Assembly (NCBI GenBank): GCA_021205725.1
Contig: JAJPWY010000005.1
Span: 1-48,110 of the forward strand
DNA from: Clostridiales bacterium
GTDB taxonomy: Bacteria; Bacillota; Clostridia; Oscillospirales; Oscillospiraceae
Length of the DNA stretch: 48,110 bases
Direction: 5' to 3'
The position numbers were made by a program, and so were the translations under genes. Shown here piece by piece: positions 14,519 to 24,792 of this stretch (its first letter is position 1; each line of letters opens with the position of its first letter). The notes beneath the pieces are model-generated. The model did not search any database. It was not told the DNA's origin and was given only the letters and a program-made list of their open reading frames with translations.

Positions 14519-17500
14519 TCACTTCACCACCACGTTCTCCTCCCCCAGCAGCCGTTTCAGCTCCCGGACGAGGGAGGTGTGGATGAGACAGGGCATTCCG
14601 AAGCGGCGCCTGCTGTCCTGGAAGTAGAACACCATCTGCCCCGTCCCGGGGAACATGACCAGCATTTGACGCACCTTTTGCACCCGTGGGTCGTCCTCCC
14701 GGTCGAAGCGGAGATAGATCTTCTGGGCCCCGGGGACGACGCCGGGGATCTGGTCTGCCGCCGTGTTCTGGGGGCGATACCGGCCTGTCTGGGGCTTGCC
14801 GTTCCGGTTCGCCCGTCCTCCCCGCTGCTCCAGCAGGGGCAGGCTCTCCTCCGCCAGGGGAAAGAGGCGTTCACAGATGAGCTGGGGCTGCTTTTCGTCC
14901 CGGACGGAGATACGGCCCTCCGCCAGAACGCCGTAGCCCGCCGCCAGCAGACTGCCGTACTCCTCCATGGCCCTGGCAAAGAGGATGAGCTCCATGCTGC
15001 CGGTGTCGTCCTCCAGCATGGCGTAGGCCATGAGGGAGTTGTTCCGGGTCGTCCTGGTTCGGGAGGAGAGGACGATGCCCGCCAGACACACCCGCTGCTC
15101 GTCGGCAAACTGGGTGGGGCCTCCCTCCTGGGCGAAGTCGGACAGGATACGGCCCATAGGCGCCGCCCCCGCCCGGCGGGTGACCTCCCGATACTGATCC
15201 ATGGGGTGGCCGGAGAGGTAGAGCCCCGTCAGCTCCCGCTCCATGCGCATCTTCTCCATGGGCTCGAACTCCGGGATATCTGGCAGACGCACCTGAACCA
15301 TACTGGCGGTGTCCTCCCCGTCGAAGCCGCCGAACAGGTCGAACTGGCCCTCCAGGTTCCGCTTCCGGGTGTCCGCAATGCTGTCCAGCACCACGTTCAT
15401 GACGCTGACCAGCTGGCTCCGGCGGTTGCCCAGGCTGTCAAAGACGCCGCAGCGGATCATGTTCTCCAGGGCACGCCGGTTCAGGTCGGTGTCGAAGGTG
15501 CGCTCGCAGAACTGCTGGAAGGAGGTGAAGGGGCCTCCCTCCTCCCGCTCGGCGACGATGTGCTCCACCACGCTCCGGCCCACCCCCTTGATGGCGGCCA
15601 GACCAAACCGGATATCCTCCCCCTGGACGGTGAAATCCGCCCCGGATCGGTTGATGTCCGGGGGCAGGAGCTGGATACCCATGTCCTTACAGGCGGAGAT
15701 ATACTCCGCCACCTTGTCGCTGGAGTCCAGGACGCTGGTGAGCAGGGCCGCCATGTACTCCTGGGGATAGTGGCATTTGAACCAGGCCGTCTGATAGGCT
15801 ACGATGGCGTAGCAGACCGCATGGGCCTTGTTGAAGGCGTAGTTGGCGAAATCCTTAATTTCCCCGTAGATGGCCTTGGCGGTGTCCTCGGGGACGCCGT
15901 TGGCGATACAGCCCTTAATGCCCCGGTCGGCGTCGCCGTAGATAAAGGCGTGCTCCTCCTGCTCGATCTGCTTGGCTTTCTTCTTGGAGATGGCCCGGCG
16001 CACCATGTCCGCTCCGCCCAGGGAGTATCCCGCCAGCTGCTGGAAGATCATCATCACCTGCTCCTGGTAGACGATGCAGCCGTAGGTGACGGACAAGATC
16101 GGCTCCAGCAGAGGGTGACGGTAGGTGACCTTGCTGGGATTCAGCTTGCACTGGACGAACCGGGGGATAGACTCCATGGGGCCGGGGCGGTACAGGGCCA
16201 CGATAGCGGTCAAATCCTCAATGCTGGAGGCCTTCATCTGGACGCACACCCCGGTCATGCCGGCGGACTCCATCTGGAACACCCCCGCCGTGTGCCCCTC
16301 CTGGAGCATCCGGAAGGTGTCCGGGTCGTCCTCCGGGATGTTGTGGAGGTCGAAGTCCGGCACCTTTTTCCGTATCATTTTCTGGGCGTCGTCCAGGATG
16401 GTCAGGTTGCGCAGGCCCAGAAAGTCCATTTTCAGCAGGCCCAGCTCCTCCAGAGTGGTCATGATATACTGGGTGACCACGCTCTCGTCGTTTTTCGCCA
16501 GAGGCACATACTCATACACCGGCTTCCGGGTGATGACCACCCCGGCGGCGTGCTTGGAGGCGTGGCGGGGCATGCCCTCAATTTTCCGGGAGGTGTCGAT
16601 GAGCTGGTGCACCTGGGGATCGCTGTCGTACCGGTCCCAGAGAGGCTTGGAGAGCTTTAATGCGTCGTCCAGGGTCATGTGGAGGCCGTTGGGGATTTGC
16701 TTGGCAATCTGGTCCACGTCGCCGTAGCTCATGCCCATGACCCGGCCCACGTCCCGCACCACTCCCTTGGCCTGGAGGGTGCCAAAGGTGACGATCTGGG
16801 CCACGTGATCCTCCCCGTAGGTGCGCTTTACATAGTCGATGACCTCCTCCCGGCGGCGGTAGCAGAAGTCCATGTCGATGTCCGGCATGGTGACCCGCTC
16901 CGGGTTGAGGAACCGCTCGAAGTACAGGTCGTACTTCATGGGATCCACGTCGGTGATGTCCATGCAGTAGGCCACCATGGAACCGGCGGCGCTGCCTCTC
17001 CCCGGCCCCACCGGGATCTCCTGGCTTTTGGCGTAGCCCACAAAGTCCGCCACGATGAGGAAGTAGTCCACAAACCCCATGGTGCGGATCATGTTCATCT
17101 CATACTCCAGCCGCTCCCGGTAGCCGGGAGGGTCTGTGGGATACCGCCGGGCGTAGCCCTCCCGGCACAGCTTCTCCATCAGGCTGTCCCCGTCGTAGCC
17201 CTCCGGGTAGCGGAACTCCGGCAGGTGGTAGACCCCGAACTGGAAGTCCACCTGGCACTGCTGGGCGATCTTTTCTGTATTTTCAATGGCCTCGGGGCAG
17301 TCGGGGAACAGGGCCCGCATCTCCTCCTCCGACTTGATGTAGAACTCCTCGCTGCCGAACTTCATCCGATCCGGGTCGTCCAGCGTCTTGCCCGTCTGGA
17401 TGCACATGAGCACATCCTGGGCCTGGGCGTCCTCCCGGGTCAGATAGTGGGCGTCGTTGGTGGCTGCCAGGGGGATGTTCAGCTCATGGGCCAGGCGAAC

Positions 17501-18067
17501 CAGCTGGGGCAAAATCTCTCTTTGCTCCTCCAGGCCGTGATCCTGGAGCTCGATATAGTAGTTCCCCTCCCCCATCAGCTCCTTCATCATCCGGGCGTGC
17601 TCCACTGCCCCGGCGTAGTCGCCGTTGCGCAGACGGCGGGGAATCTCCCCGGCGAGACAGGCGGACAGGGCAATAAGGCCCTCATGGTGCTCTCTCAGCA
17701 AATCCAGGTCGATGCGGGGGCGCATATAAAATCCCTCCAGATTGGCCTGGGTGACCAGGTAGGAGAGGTTGCGGTAGCCCGTCTCGTTCCGGCAGAGCAA
17801 AATGAGGTGCCGGGCCCCCGTGTCCAGGTCGTGGTTCTTGTCGAACCGGGTTCTGGGGGCCACATACACCTCACAGCCGATGACGGGATGGATGCCTTCC
17901 TTCTGGCACGCCTTGTAGAAGTCCACCACGCCGTACATATTGCCGTGGTCGGTGATGGCCACCGAGGTCTGGCCCAGGGCCTTGACCCGCCGAACCAGCT
18001 CCTGGATGCGGCAGGCGCCGTCCAGGAGGGAAAATTCCGTATGAACGTGTAGATGGGCAAAGGACAT
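14519..18067 (-). CDS. dnaE: DNA polymerase III subunit alpha (DnaE)
   Basis: Replicative polymerase of the C family, 1182 residues, full length for DnaE1. N-terminal PHP domain starts FAHLHVHTEFSLLDGAC; GPGRGSAAGS and TMPDIDMDFCYRRR (catalytic aspartates near 397) mark the palm; the tandem HhH and OB-fold (VCLAGIVLSSRTRTTRNN) are near the C-terminus. In Firmicutes with PolC, DnaE extends RNA primers before hand-over. ATG 18067 has AGGAGGGAAATC. It follows whiA with a 10-base gap. Confidence 0.97.
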   Translation of the reverse strand: MSFAHLHVHTEFSLLDGACRIQELVRRVKALGQTSVAITDHGNMYGVVDFYKACQKEGIHPVIGCEVYVAPRTRFDKNHDLDTGARHLILLCRNETGYRNLSYLVTQANLEGFYMRPRIDLDLLREHHEGLIALSACLAGEIPRRLRNGDYAGAVEHARMMKELMGEGNYYIELQDHGLEEQREILPQLVRLAHELNIPLAATNDAHYLTREDAQAQDVLMCIQTGKTLDDPDRMKFGSEEFYIKSEEEMRALFPDCPEAIENTEKIAQQCQVDFQFGVYHLPEFRYPEGYDGDSLMEKLCREGYARRYPTDPPGYRERLEYEMNMIRTMGFVDYFLIVADFVGYAKSQEIPVGPGRGSAAGSMVAYCMDITDVDPMKYDLYFERFLNPERVTMPDIDMDFCYRRREEVIDYVKRTYGEDHVAQIVTFGTLQAKGVVRDVGRVMGMSYGDVDQIAKQIPNGLHMTLDDALKLSKPLWDRYDSDPQVHQLIDTSRKIEGMPRHASKHAAGVVITRKPVYEYVPLAKNDESVVTQYIMTTLEELGLLKMDFLGLRNLTILDDAQKMIRKKVPDFDLHNIPEDDPDTFRMLQEGHTAGVFQMESAGMTGVCVQMKASSIEDLTAIVALYRPGPMESIPRFVQCKLNPSKVTYRHPLLEPILSVTYGCIVYQEQVMMIFQQLAGYSLGGADMVRRAISKKKAKQIEQEEHAFIYGDADRGIKGCIANGVPEDTAKAIYGEIKDFANYAFNKAHAVCYAIVAYQTAWFKCHYPQEYMAALLTSVLDSSDKVAEYISACKDMGIQLLPPDINRSGADFTVQGEDIRFGLAAIKGVGRSVVEHIVAEREEGGPFTSFQQFCERTFDTDLNRRALENMIRCGVFDSLGNRRSQLVSVMNVVLDSIADTRKRNLEGQFDLFGGFDGEDTASMVQVRLPDIPEFEPMEKMRMERELTGLYLSGHPMDQYREVTRRAGAAPMGRILSDFAQEGGPTQFADEQRVCLAGIVLSSRTRTTRNNSLMAYAMLEDDTGSMELILFARAMEEYGSLLAAGYGVLAEGRISVRDEKQPQLICERLFPLAEESLPLLEQRGGRANRNGKPQTGRYRPQNTAADQIPGVVPGAQKIYLRFDREDDPRVQKVRQMLVMFPGTGQMVFYFQDSRRRFGMPCLIHTSLVRELKRLLGEENVVVK

Positions 18068-18077
18068 GATTTCCCTC

Positions 18078-19052
18078 CTATGGACGTGGTTCGCTGTTTT
18101 GTTCCTCCGCCAGCTCCATCAGCCTGCGCAGGCGGTGGTTCAGGCAGGATTTGGACACCCCCGCCAGCTCCGCCAGCTGGCTCAGGGACAGCTCCGGATG
18201 CTCTGTGCGGAGCTCAGCCGTGTCCCGCAGGTTCTCCGGCAGGGCGTCCCACCGGGGACTGCTCCGGAGGGTGCGGATGGCGGCAATCTGTCCCTGGGCG
18301 GCGGCCACCGCCTTGTCCAGGTTTGCCATGTCGCAGTTGGAGCGGCGGTTCACCCCGTTCATAATGTTCTTCTCCAGCTTGGCGTTCATCAGCTCCATGG
18401 CGGACAGGGGCGCGCCGATGGCGGTGAGAAAGTCCGCGATGGCCTCGCTCTGCTTGAAGTAGGTCACATAGTTGCCTCGGCGGGTGGTGGTCTTGGGGTG
18501 GAAGTCCATCTCCGCCAGCAGGGGAGCCAGCTCCCGGGAGACGGCGTAGTGGGAGGTGGTCAGCTCCAGGTGGTAGCGCTGCCGGGGATCCATGATGGAA
18601 CCGGCGGCTAAAAAAGCTCCCCGGAAGAAAGCCGCCTGACAGCAGCTCTCCTCCAGGACGGCATAGTTGATATGGTGGGACACCTGGCCGTGGTCATAGC
18701 CGAAGGTATCCAGGATACGGCCCAGCTTGGCCGGGTCGTTCATGACAAAAATCTGCTTCCCCCGGGCGTTCTCCCCGGGCTGCCGGTCGAACCGGACGCC
18801 GAAGGCACGGCGAAAGAGCCGTGGCAGCCGCTGGGCCACGGCGGGAGAGGTGGTGACGACCCGTATCTCGTCGCCGGAAAAGCCGTTGCAGAACAGCAGC
18901 ACCCCGTAGGCCTCCGCCCGGGTGCAGCAGGGGCGGGTCAGCCGTTCCCGGCAGAGCTCCTCCTTTGCCATGCTGGAAAAGGTCTTGTTGTCCCCCCATG
19001 GGGCCCTCTTCTCCGGAAATCCCTCCGGGAAGCGGTCATCGTTCTCTGACAT
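18078..19052 (-). CDS. whiA: DNA-binding protein WhiA
   Basis: Sporulation/cell-division transcription regulator: LAGLIDADG-like N-terminal fold and C-terminal HTH (LSQLAELAGVSKSCLNHRLRRL). Core homology starts at KTFSSMAKEELCRERL, ~22 residues after the chosen ATG; no better start exists and GGGAG lies 7 bases upstream of ATG 19052, so the short N-terminal extension is probably real. The start overlaps the 3' end of yvcK by 17 bases. The rapZ-yvcK-whiA order is conserved in Gram-positives. Confidence 0.94.
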   Translation of the reverse strand: MSENDDRFPEGFPEKRAPWGDNKTFSSMAKEELCRERLTRPCCTRAEAYGVLLFCNGFSGDEIRVVTTSPAVAQRLPRLFRRAFGVRFDRQPGENARGKQIFVMNDPAKLGRILDTFGYDHGQVSHHINYAVLEESCCQAAFFRGAFLAAGSIMDPRQRYHLELTTSHYAVSRELAPLLAEMDFHPKTTTRRGNYVTYFKQSEAIADFLTAIGAPLSAMELMNAKLEKNIMNGVNRRSNCDMANLDKAVAAAQGQIAAIRTLRSSPRWDALPENLRDTAELRTEHPELSLSQLAELAGVSKSCLNHRLRRLMELAEEQNSEPRP

Positions 19053-20068
19053 AGCGCACTCCCTGATCTGTCCAGGTGCGGACGCACCGATCCTCCACCA
19101 CGTCCAGGATGGCCCGGGCCAGCTTCATGGAGTCGTGTCTGGCCTTGTAGCGCTTCGTCTCGTCGGAGAGGGGCTCGCAAATCAGCTCCACCCCCATGGC
19201 CCGGACTGCGTCTCCGTCCACCAGCAGGGGCTGGGCGTTCTCCGACCGGTAGAGTTGGCGCACCTCCTCCGGGATGTCGGCGGAGTTGGCCAGGCACAGA
19301 TCCACCATGTCCGGCCGTCCGTGGTCAAACAGGGCCTGGAGATGCTCGGAGAGGGTGTACCCCTCCGTCTCCCCCTCCTGGGTCATAATGTTGGCGACGT
19401 AAATGCGCAGAGCCTGAGACTCCGCCACCGCGTCCGCCACCCCGGGGACCAGCAGGTTGGGGATAATGCTGGTATACAGGCTCCCCGGGCCCAGGACGAT
19501 CACGTCCGCCTCCCGGAGGGCGTCGATCACCTTTGGCAGCACGGGAGGGGCCTCCGGCTCCATGCGCACCCGTTGGATGCGGCAGTGCTGGGACCGCTTG
19601 AAGCTGAAAATTTTGCTCTCCCCCCGGACGGAGGTGCCGTTCTCCATCTCCGCCACCAGGTTCACGTTCTCGCTGGTGACGGGAAGCACCTGCCCGGTGA
19701 CGGCCAGGAGCTGGTTCATCCGCTCCACCGCCTCCTCAAAGGAGTCGGAGATGCCGTCCAGGGCGGCCAGGAGGAGGTTGCCGAAGCTCTGCCCCGCCAG
19801 GCTCCCGTCGTGGAACCGATAGGCCAGCAAGTCCTCCATCACCGGCTCCACATTGGCCAGGGCCTGAAAAATCCCCCGGTGGGGGCATCCCCAGGTCATG
19901 CCGCAGCATGCCGGATCCGCCGCCGTCGTCCGCCATGGTCACCACGGCGGTGATATTTCTGGAATAGTATTTCAGGCCCCGCAGCATGGTGGAGAGCCCC
20001 GTCCCGCCGCCGATGGCGACGATATGGGGGCCGCCGTCTGACGAGATGCGCCAATGTTCCGTGTTCAT
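19036..20068 (-). pseudogene. yvcK: gluconeogenesis factor YvcK/CofD-like, frameshifted
   Basis: Frame 1 encodes the N-terminus ([41 protein letters not shown]). Then the frame changes and continues [19 protein letters not shown] to VRTWTDQGVRYVRER. Family members read PPPGD-IRNxL-xAL here, so about five residues are lost: GAT is followed by TTTT and CAG, which equals an 11-base deletion (minus-strand position ~19875). 1033 plus 11 is divisible by three and would give 347 residues, the usual size. YvcK is needed for growth on gluconeogenic carbon and for wall shape, so loss would matter. A sequencing or assembly error is a serious alternative. The ATG directly follows the rapZ stop (TAGATG). 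Confidence 0.85.
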
Positions 20069-20944
20069 CTATTTCCGCTCCCGGTTGATATCCCGATGCT
20101 GCTCGATGGCGGTATAGCCCAGCTTCTCCACCATCTGCGCCACGGCGTGGGCCATGGCCACGGAGCGGTGCTGGCCGCCGGTGCATCCCATGCAGATGAC
20201 CAGACTGCTCTTTCCCTCCTCCTCATAGAGAGGCAGCAGGAAGCGGAGCATATCCTCCATCCGCTGTTCAAATTCGTGGGTCTCCTTATATTCTTGCAGG
20301 AAGTCGGTGACCTCCTGATCCAGTCCCGTCCTGCGCCGCAGCGCCGGGACATAGAAGGGGTTGGGCAGAAACCGCACATCCATCACCCAGTCCGCATCCA
20401 GAGGGATGCCGTACTTGAAGCCGAAGGACTCCACCGTCACCTGGAACGTCCGCTCGGTGACCGCAGCCTCCCCAAACATCTCCAGCAACGCCGCCCGCAG
20501 CTTGGCGGTGGTGTTGAAGTCGGTGGAGTCCAGAATGTAGTCCGCCCTGGCCCGGACCGGCTCCAGCAGCTTCTTCTCCCGGCGGATGGCGGACTCCAGG
20601 CTCTCCCCCGGCTCCGCCAGGGGGTGGGATCGCCGGGTCTCCTTGTAGCGCATAATGACCGCCTGGGTGGAGGCCTCCAGAAACAGCAGCTTGCAGTCGC
20701 AGCCCATGGCCTCCATCTCGTCCATAGCCCGGAACAGGGGGGTGAAGTCGTGGCCCCCCCGGACGTCGCTGACCATGGCCACCCGCTCATAGCTGCTGTT
20801 GGTGCCGTCCAGGGCCATCTCCGCAAAACGGGGCATCAGCGCCGCAGGCATATTGTCCACGGTGTAAAAGCCCGCGTCCTCCAGGAATTCTCCCGCTCTG
20901 CTCTTTCCGGCGCCGGAGAGACCGGAAATAATGATAAACTGCAT
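20069..20944 (-). CDS. rapZ: RNase adapter / nucleotide-binding protein RapZ (YvcJ)
   Basis: 291 residues. P-loop GLSGAGKS (8-15), DNMPAAL, and the conserved C-terminal part (RFLPNPFY, VICMGCTGGQHRSVAMAH) define the RapZ/YvcJ family of ATP/GTP-binding proteins. In E. coli it tunes GlmZ and glmS; in Bacillus YvcJ affects competence. The role here is inferred only. Operon: murB, rapZ, yvcK, whiA, dnaE. Confidence 0.95.
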   Translation of the reverse strand: MQFIIISGLSGAGKSRAGEFLEDAGFYTVDNMPAALMPRFAEMALDGTNSSYERVAMVSDVRGGHDFTPLFRAMDEMEAMGCDCKLLFLEASTQAVIMRYKETRRSHPLAEPGESLESAIRREKKLLEPVRARADYILDSTDFNTTAKLRAALLEMFGEAAVTERTFQVTVESFGFKYGIPLDADWVMDVRFLPNPFYVPALRRRTGLDQEVTDFLQEYKETHEFEQRMEDMLRFLLPLYEEEGKSSLVICMGCTGGQHRSVAMAHAVAQMVEKLGYTAIEQHRDINRERK

Positions 20945-21008
20945 TTTTCCACCTCCTGTTGTCTGCGCTAGGTCTGTCTGGGTGCGTATCTGTTCTCTTA
21001 TTTTATCG

Positions 21009-21923
21009 TCACAGCATCAGCTGAATTTCCAGCTCCAGCCGGTAATCCGTATGCTGCCAGACCACATCCTTCACATGGTCGGTCAGGGCCAGCACGTCGG
21101 CGCAGGTGGCTCCGCCTTTGTTCACCACAAAGCCCGCATGCTTCTCGGAGACCTGAGCGCCCCCTACCTGGTAGCCCTTTAGCCCGCACTGGTCGATGAG
21201 GGCGGCGGCATAGGCTCCCCTGGGACGCTTGAAGGTGGAGCCTGCGCTGGCCCACTCCAACGGCTGGGTTCGCTTCCGGCGGCGGAGCAGGTCGTCCATC
21301 CGGGCCTGGATGGCGACCGGGTCGCCGGGCTGCAGCTCCACCAGAGTCTCCAGGACGATGAGCTCCTGCTCCATAAAGACGCTGTGGCGGTAGCCGAAGC
21401 GCTGCTCCTCTCCCCGGAACACACGGAGGTTGCCCTCCGCATCCAGGGCGGTGGTCTGGGTGACGACGTGCTGTAGCTCTCCGCCGTAGGCCCCGGCGTT
21501 CATCACCACGCCGCCCCCCATGGAGCCGGGGATGCCATGGGCAAACTCAAACCCGGTCAATCCCTCCTGCTGGGCAAAGCAGGCCACTTGCCGCATGGGG
21601 ACGCCTGCCCCGCAGCGGATGGTCGTCTCCCCCACCCGCTCCAGCTGATTCAGGCCGGGACGGGTCAGGATGACAAAGTGCTCCAGAGGGCCGTCTCCGC
21701 ACAGGAGGTTGCTCCCCCGGCCCACCAGAAAGGGGTGGATATCCAGGCTCCGGGCCACACGGATGGCGTTCACCGTCTCCTCCGTCGTCCGGGGCAGGGC
21801 CATCAGAGCCACCGGCCCGCCGATGCGGAAGGTGGTGTGCTCGCTCATGGGTTCGTTTTCTTTTATTTCAATCCCGGGACAAACCCGGTTCAGTTCTCTT
21901 TTCAGATGCTCAAATGAGTCCAT
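21009..21923 (-). CDS. murB: UDP-N-acetylenolpyruvoylglucosamine reductase
   Basis: FAD/NADPH enzyme that makes UDP-MurNAc for peptidoglycan. 304 residues, type-II (short) MurB. TTFRIGGPVALMALPRT and GRGSNLLCGDG bind FAD; GIPGSMGGGVVMNAGAYGGE and the catalytic-Ser segment SAGSTFKRP are present, as is the C-terminal EKHAGFVVNKGGA. RBS GGGAGGAACAG. First gene of the rapZ-yvcK-whiA-dnaE run. Confidence 0.96.
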   Translation of the reverse strand: MDSFEHLKRELNRVCPGIEIKENEPMSEHTTFRIGGPVALMALPRTTEETVNAIRVARSLDIHPFLVGRGSNLLCGDGPLEHFVILTRPGLNQLERVGETTIRCGAGVPMRQVACFAQQEGLTGFEFAHGIPGSMGGGVVMNAGAYGGELQHVVTQTTALDAEGNLRVFRGEEQRFGYRHSVFMEQELIVLETLVELQPGDPVAIQARMDDLLRRRKRTQPLEWASAGSTFKRPRGAYAAALIDQCGLKGYQVGGAQVSEKHAGFVVNKGGATCADVLALTDHVKDVVWQHTDYRLELEIQLML

Positions 21924-22014
21924 TCTGTTCCTCCCGTCGGGAATTTGCGCTCCGGCCGGCGGGGCCGTGGTCGTGAGGGCGGTGTGCCCTCTGTTATTCT
22001 ATTCCACTGACACT

Positions 22015-22028
22015 ATTATACCAGTGAA
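22015..22028 (-). promoter_or_regulatory. extended -10 promoter of the murB operon
   Basis: On the minus strand TGG-TATAAT (-10 at 22020-22015). The -35 is weak (TTGTAC, 16 bp). Dyads CACTGG...AGTG and CACTG...CAGTG overlap the -10 and could be an operator. Confidence 0.55.
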
Positions 22029-22069
22029 AGCGGGCAGTACAATCATCATTTCAGAAAAAGAGACGGCGC

Positions 22070-22558
22070 TCACCACTCGTACACCGGGTCGGGCACCTTG
22101 CATATCTCGCAGTGGGTGAGGATGCCGTCCTCCGCCTCCAGCACCGCATAGGAGGGGTGGGGGCTGTTGCCCACGGAGCCGGGATTGACGAGCAGGAGTC
22201 CCCCCTCCTGCCGGACGCAGGAGACGTGGGTGTGTCCCACCAGGACGATGTCCGCCCTCTGGCGCTGACCGGCGGCGATGAGCCGGCTGTAGCCGCTCTT
22301 GACGGTGTACTCGTGGCCGTGGGTCAGCAGGAACCGCAGGCCGCAGACCGTGACCAGCTCCTCCGTCCGGCACCGGCTCCTCCAGTCGCAGTTGCCCGCC
22401 ACCGAGTGCAGCTCGATCTCCGGGTGCTCCGCCATGACGGCCAGGATATCGCTCCGTCCATCCCCCAGGTGGAACACCATGCCGGGGCGTTCCCGCTCCA
22501 GCACCTGTTTCATATTCGTCCTGTTACCGTGGGAGTCTGAGAAGATCAGCAGCTTCAC
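22070..22558 (-). CDS. MJ0936/YfcE-type metallophosphodiesterase
   Basis: A 162-residue calcineurin-like phosphoesterase. Metal motifs are in order: FSDSHGNRTNM (D, H), HLGDGRSD, AGNCDW and LTHGHEYTVK...VGHTHVSCV. Small enzymes of this class hydrolyse phosphodiesters such as cyclic nucleotides or model substrates; the natural substrate is unknown. I choose GTG 22558 (KLLIFSDSHGN begins at once, AAAGGAG ~11 bases upstream); an upstream start would add unrelated residues. Divergent from the small-gene cluster at 22636. Confidence 0.88.
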   Translation of the reverse strand: MKLLIFSDSHGNRTNMKQVLERERPGMVFHLGDGRSDILAVMAEHPEIELHSVAGNCDWRSRCRTEELVTVCGLRFLLTHGHEYTVKSGYSRLIAAGQRQRADIVLVGHTHVSCVRQEGGLLLVNPGSVGNSPHPSYAVLEAEDGILTHCEICKVPDPVYEW

Positions 22559-22635
22559 GGGGGCACATCTCCTTTGTCGGGGCATATACTGGGGTAGTTG
22601 GCCCGGCTCGCCGGGCTTGCAGGGGGGATTTCCTG

Positions 22636-22911
22636 ATGAAACAGTCCGCAACTGACCATCCGTCCGGCTCTCTGCCCCGGGAGGCGCAGGAGCTGATGAA
22701 AGACCCGTCCGCACTCAGCGCCCTTCTCCGGTCGCCGGAGACGAAACGGCTCATCACGCTTCTGCAACAGCAGGGCGACCTCCAGTCGGCGGCAAACCGG
22801 GCAAAGGCGGGAGACGCCTCCGCTCTACAGGAAATGCTCCGCCGTCTCGGCCAGAGCCGGGAGGGCGGGGAGGCGCTGAACGATTTGGAGGGCCGCCTGG
22901 AGCGGCATTAG
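22636..22911 (+). CDS. small protein of unknown function, first of three
   Basis: 91 residues, acidic-basic mixed, helical, no membrane segment and no motif that I recognise. It contains LMKDPSALSALLRSPETKRLITLLQQQ and AANRAKAGDASALQEMLRRL, a pattern like the next gene's N-terminal half (SPQ/SPE, then a long amphipathic helix). A G-rich ribosome site (GGGGGGATTTCCTG) precedes ATG. The GC bias and spacing (21 bases to the next gene) indicate a true operon. A hairpin GCCCGGC-TC-GCCGGGC lies just upstream at 22602-22617. Confidence 0.75.
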   Translation: MKQSATDHPSGSLPREAQELMKDPSALSALLRSPETKRLITLLQQQGDLQSAANRAKAGDASALQEMLRRLGQSREGGEALNDLEGRLERH

Positions 22912-22932
22912 CCAGGAAGGGAGGTCTGCTCT

Positions 22933-23301
22933 GTGGCGGAATTCGAGGAAAAACTGAATGAGATCCTGTCCTCGCCTCAGGCCATGGAGCAGATCATGTC
23001 CCTGGCCAGCTCCCTCTCCGGCGGTCAGTTATCCGGGTCGGGGGACAGCTCCGAAGCCGCCCCCTTCCCCGCCGCAGGCGAGCTGCTGGGCGGCCTGGAA
23101 CCGGCAGCTCTGGGGAAGCTCTCCTCCCTGCTGTCCGTCTACCGGCAGCAGGGGGACGAAAAGGCCCGGCTTCTGGAGGCGATGAGGCCCTTTTTGAAGC
23201 AGACCAGTCAGGAGCGGTTGGCTCGGGCCGTCCACATCACCCGCATCAGCCGGGTCATCCGGGCGGCGCTGGCCATGTTCCGGGGGGATGGGGATGTATA
23301 A
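22933..23301 (+). CDS. small protein of unknown function, second of three
   Basis: 122 residues starting at GTG 22933 (GGGAGG 8 bases upstream). N-terminal FEEKLNEILSSPQAMEQIMSLASSL, a Gly/Ser/Pro-rich middle, then a Leu-rich helix (LGKLSSLLSVYRQQGDEKARLLEAMRPFL) and a basic C-terminus. Similar small proteins occur in Clostridia to my memory, but no function is known to me. It overlaps the next gene by 8 bases. Confidence 0.75.
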   Translation: MAEFEEKLNEILSSPQAMEQIMSLASSLSGGQLSGSGDSSEAAPFPAAGELLGGLEPAALGKLSSLLSVYRQQGDEKARLLEAMRPFLKQTSQERLARAVHITRISRVIRAALAMFRGDGDV

Positions 23302-23602
23302 CCGTTACAGTCCACAGGGCGGATATCAGCCGGTGGAGCCGGACAGCCCACCGAGGGAGCCGCCCCGTCCCGCCTCCGGAGGGAACGCCGAATCAGGGAG
23401 CCTGTTCTCCGCCCTGGCCAGTCTCCTGGGCGGGAGCCGCCCGGGTGGCGGCATCGACGGCCTGCTGGAGCGGCTGGGCATCACCCGGCTGGACAAGGGG
23501 GATATCCTTCTCATTCTCATCCTCATCTACCTCTTTCGGGAGTCAGAGGACGACGAGTGGCTCATCATTCTCGCCCTGGTGCTGCTCATGGGGCTAAGCT
23601 GA
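23294..23602 (+). CDS. small membrane-associated protein of unknown function, third of three
   Basis: 102 residues from ATG 23294 (MYNRYSPQGGYQPVE; ATG 23288 is an alternative). A Pro/Gly-rich N-terminal half is followed by LLERLGITRLDKGD, and then two short hydrophobic stretches (ILLILILIYLF and WLIILALVLLMGL) split by an acidic RESEDDE loop, which suggests a hairpin membrane anchor. Its stop codon directly abuts that of the convergent gene, with no terminator between. Confidence 0.75.
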   Translation: MYNRYSPQGGYQPVEPDSPPREPPRPASGGNAESGSLFSALASLLGGSRPGGGIDGLLERLGITRLDKGDILLILILIYLFRESEDDEWLIILALVLLMGLS

Positions 23603-24745
<1,143 letters not shown>

Positions 24746-24792
24746 AAGAGAGGAAAGCCTCCTTTCGTGTTCCCTTTCGGCTCAGTGTCCGA

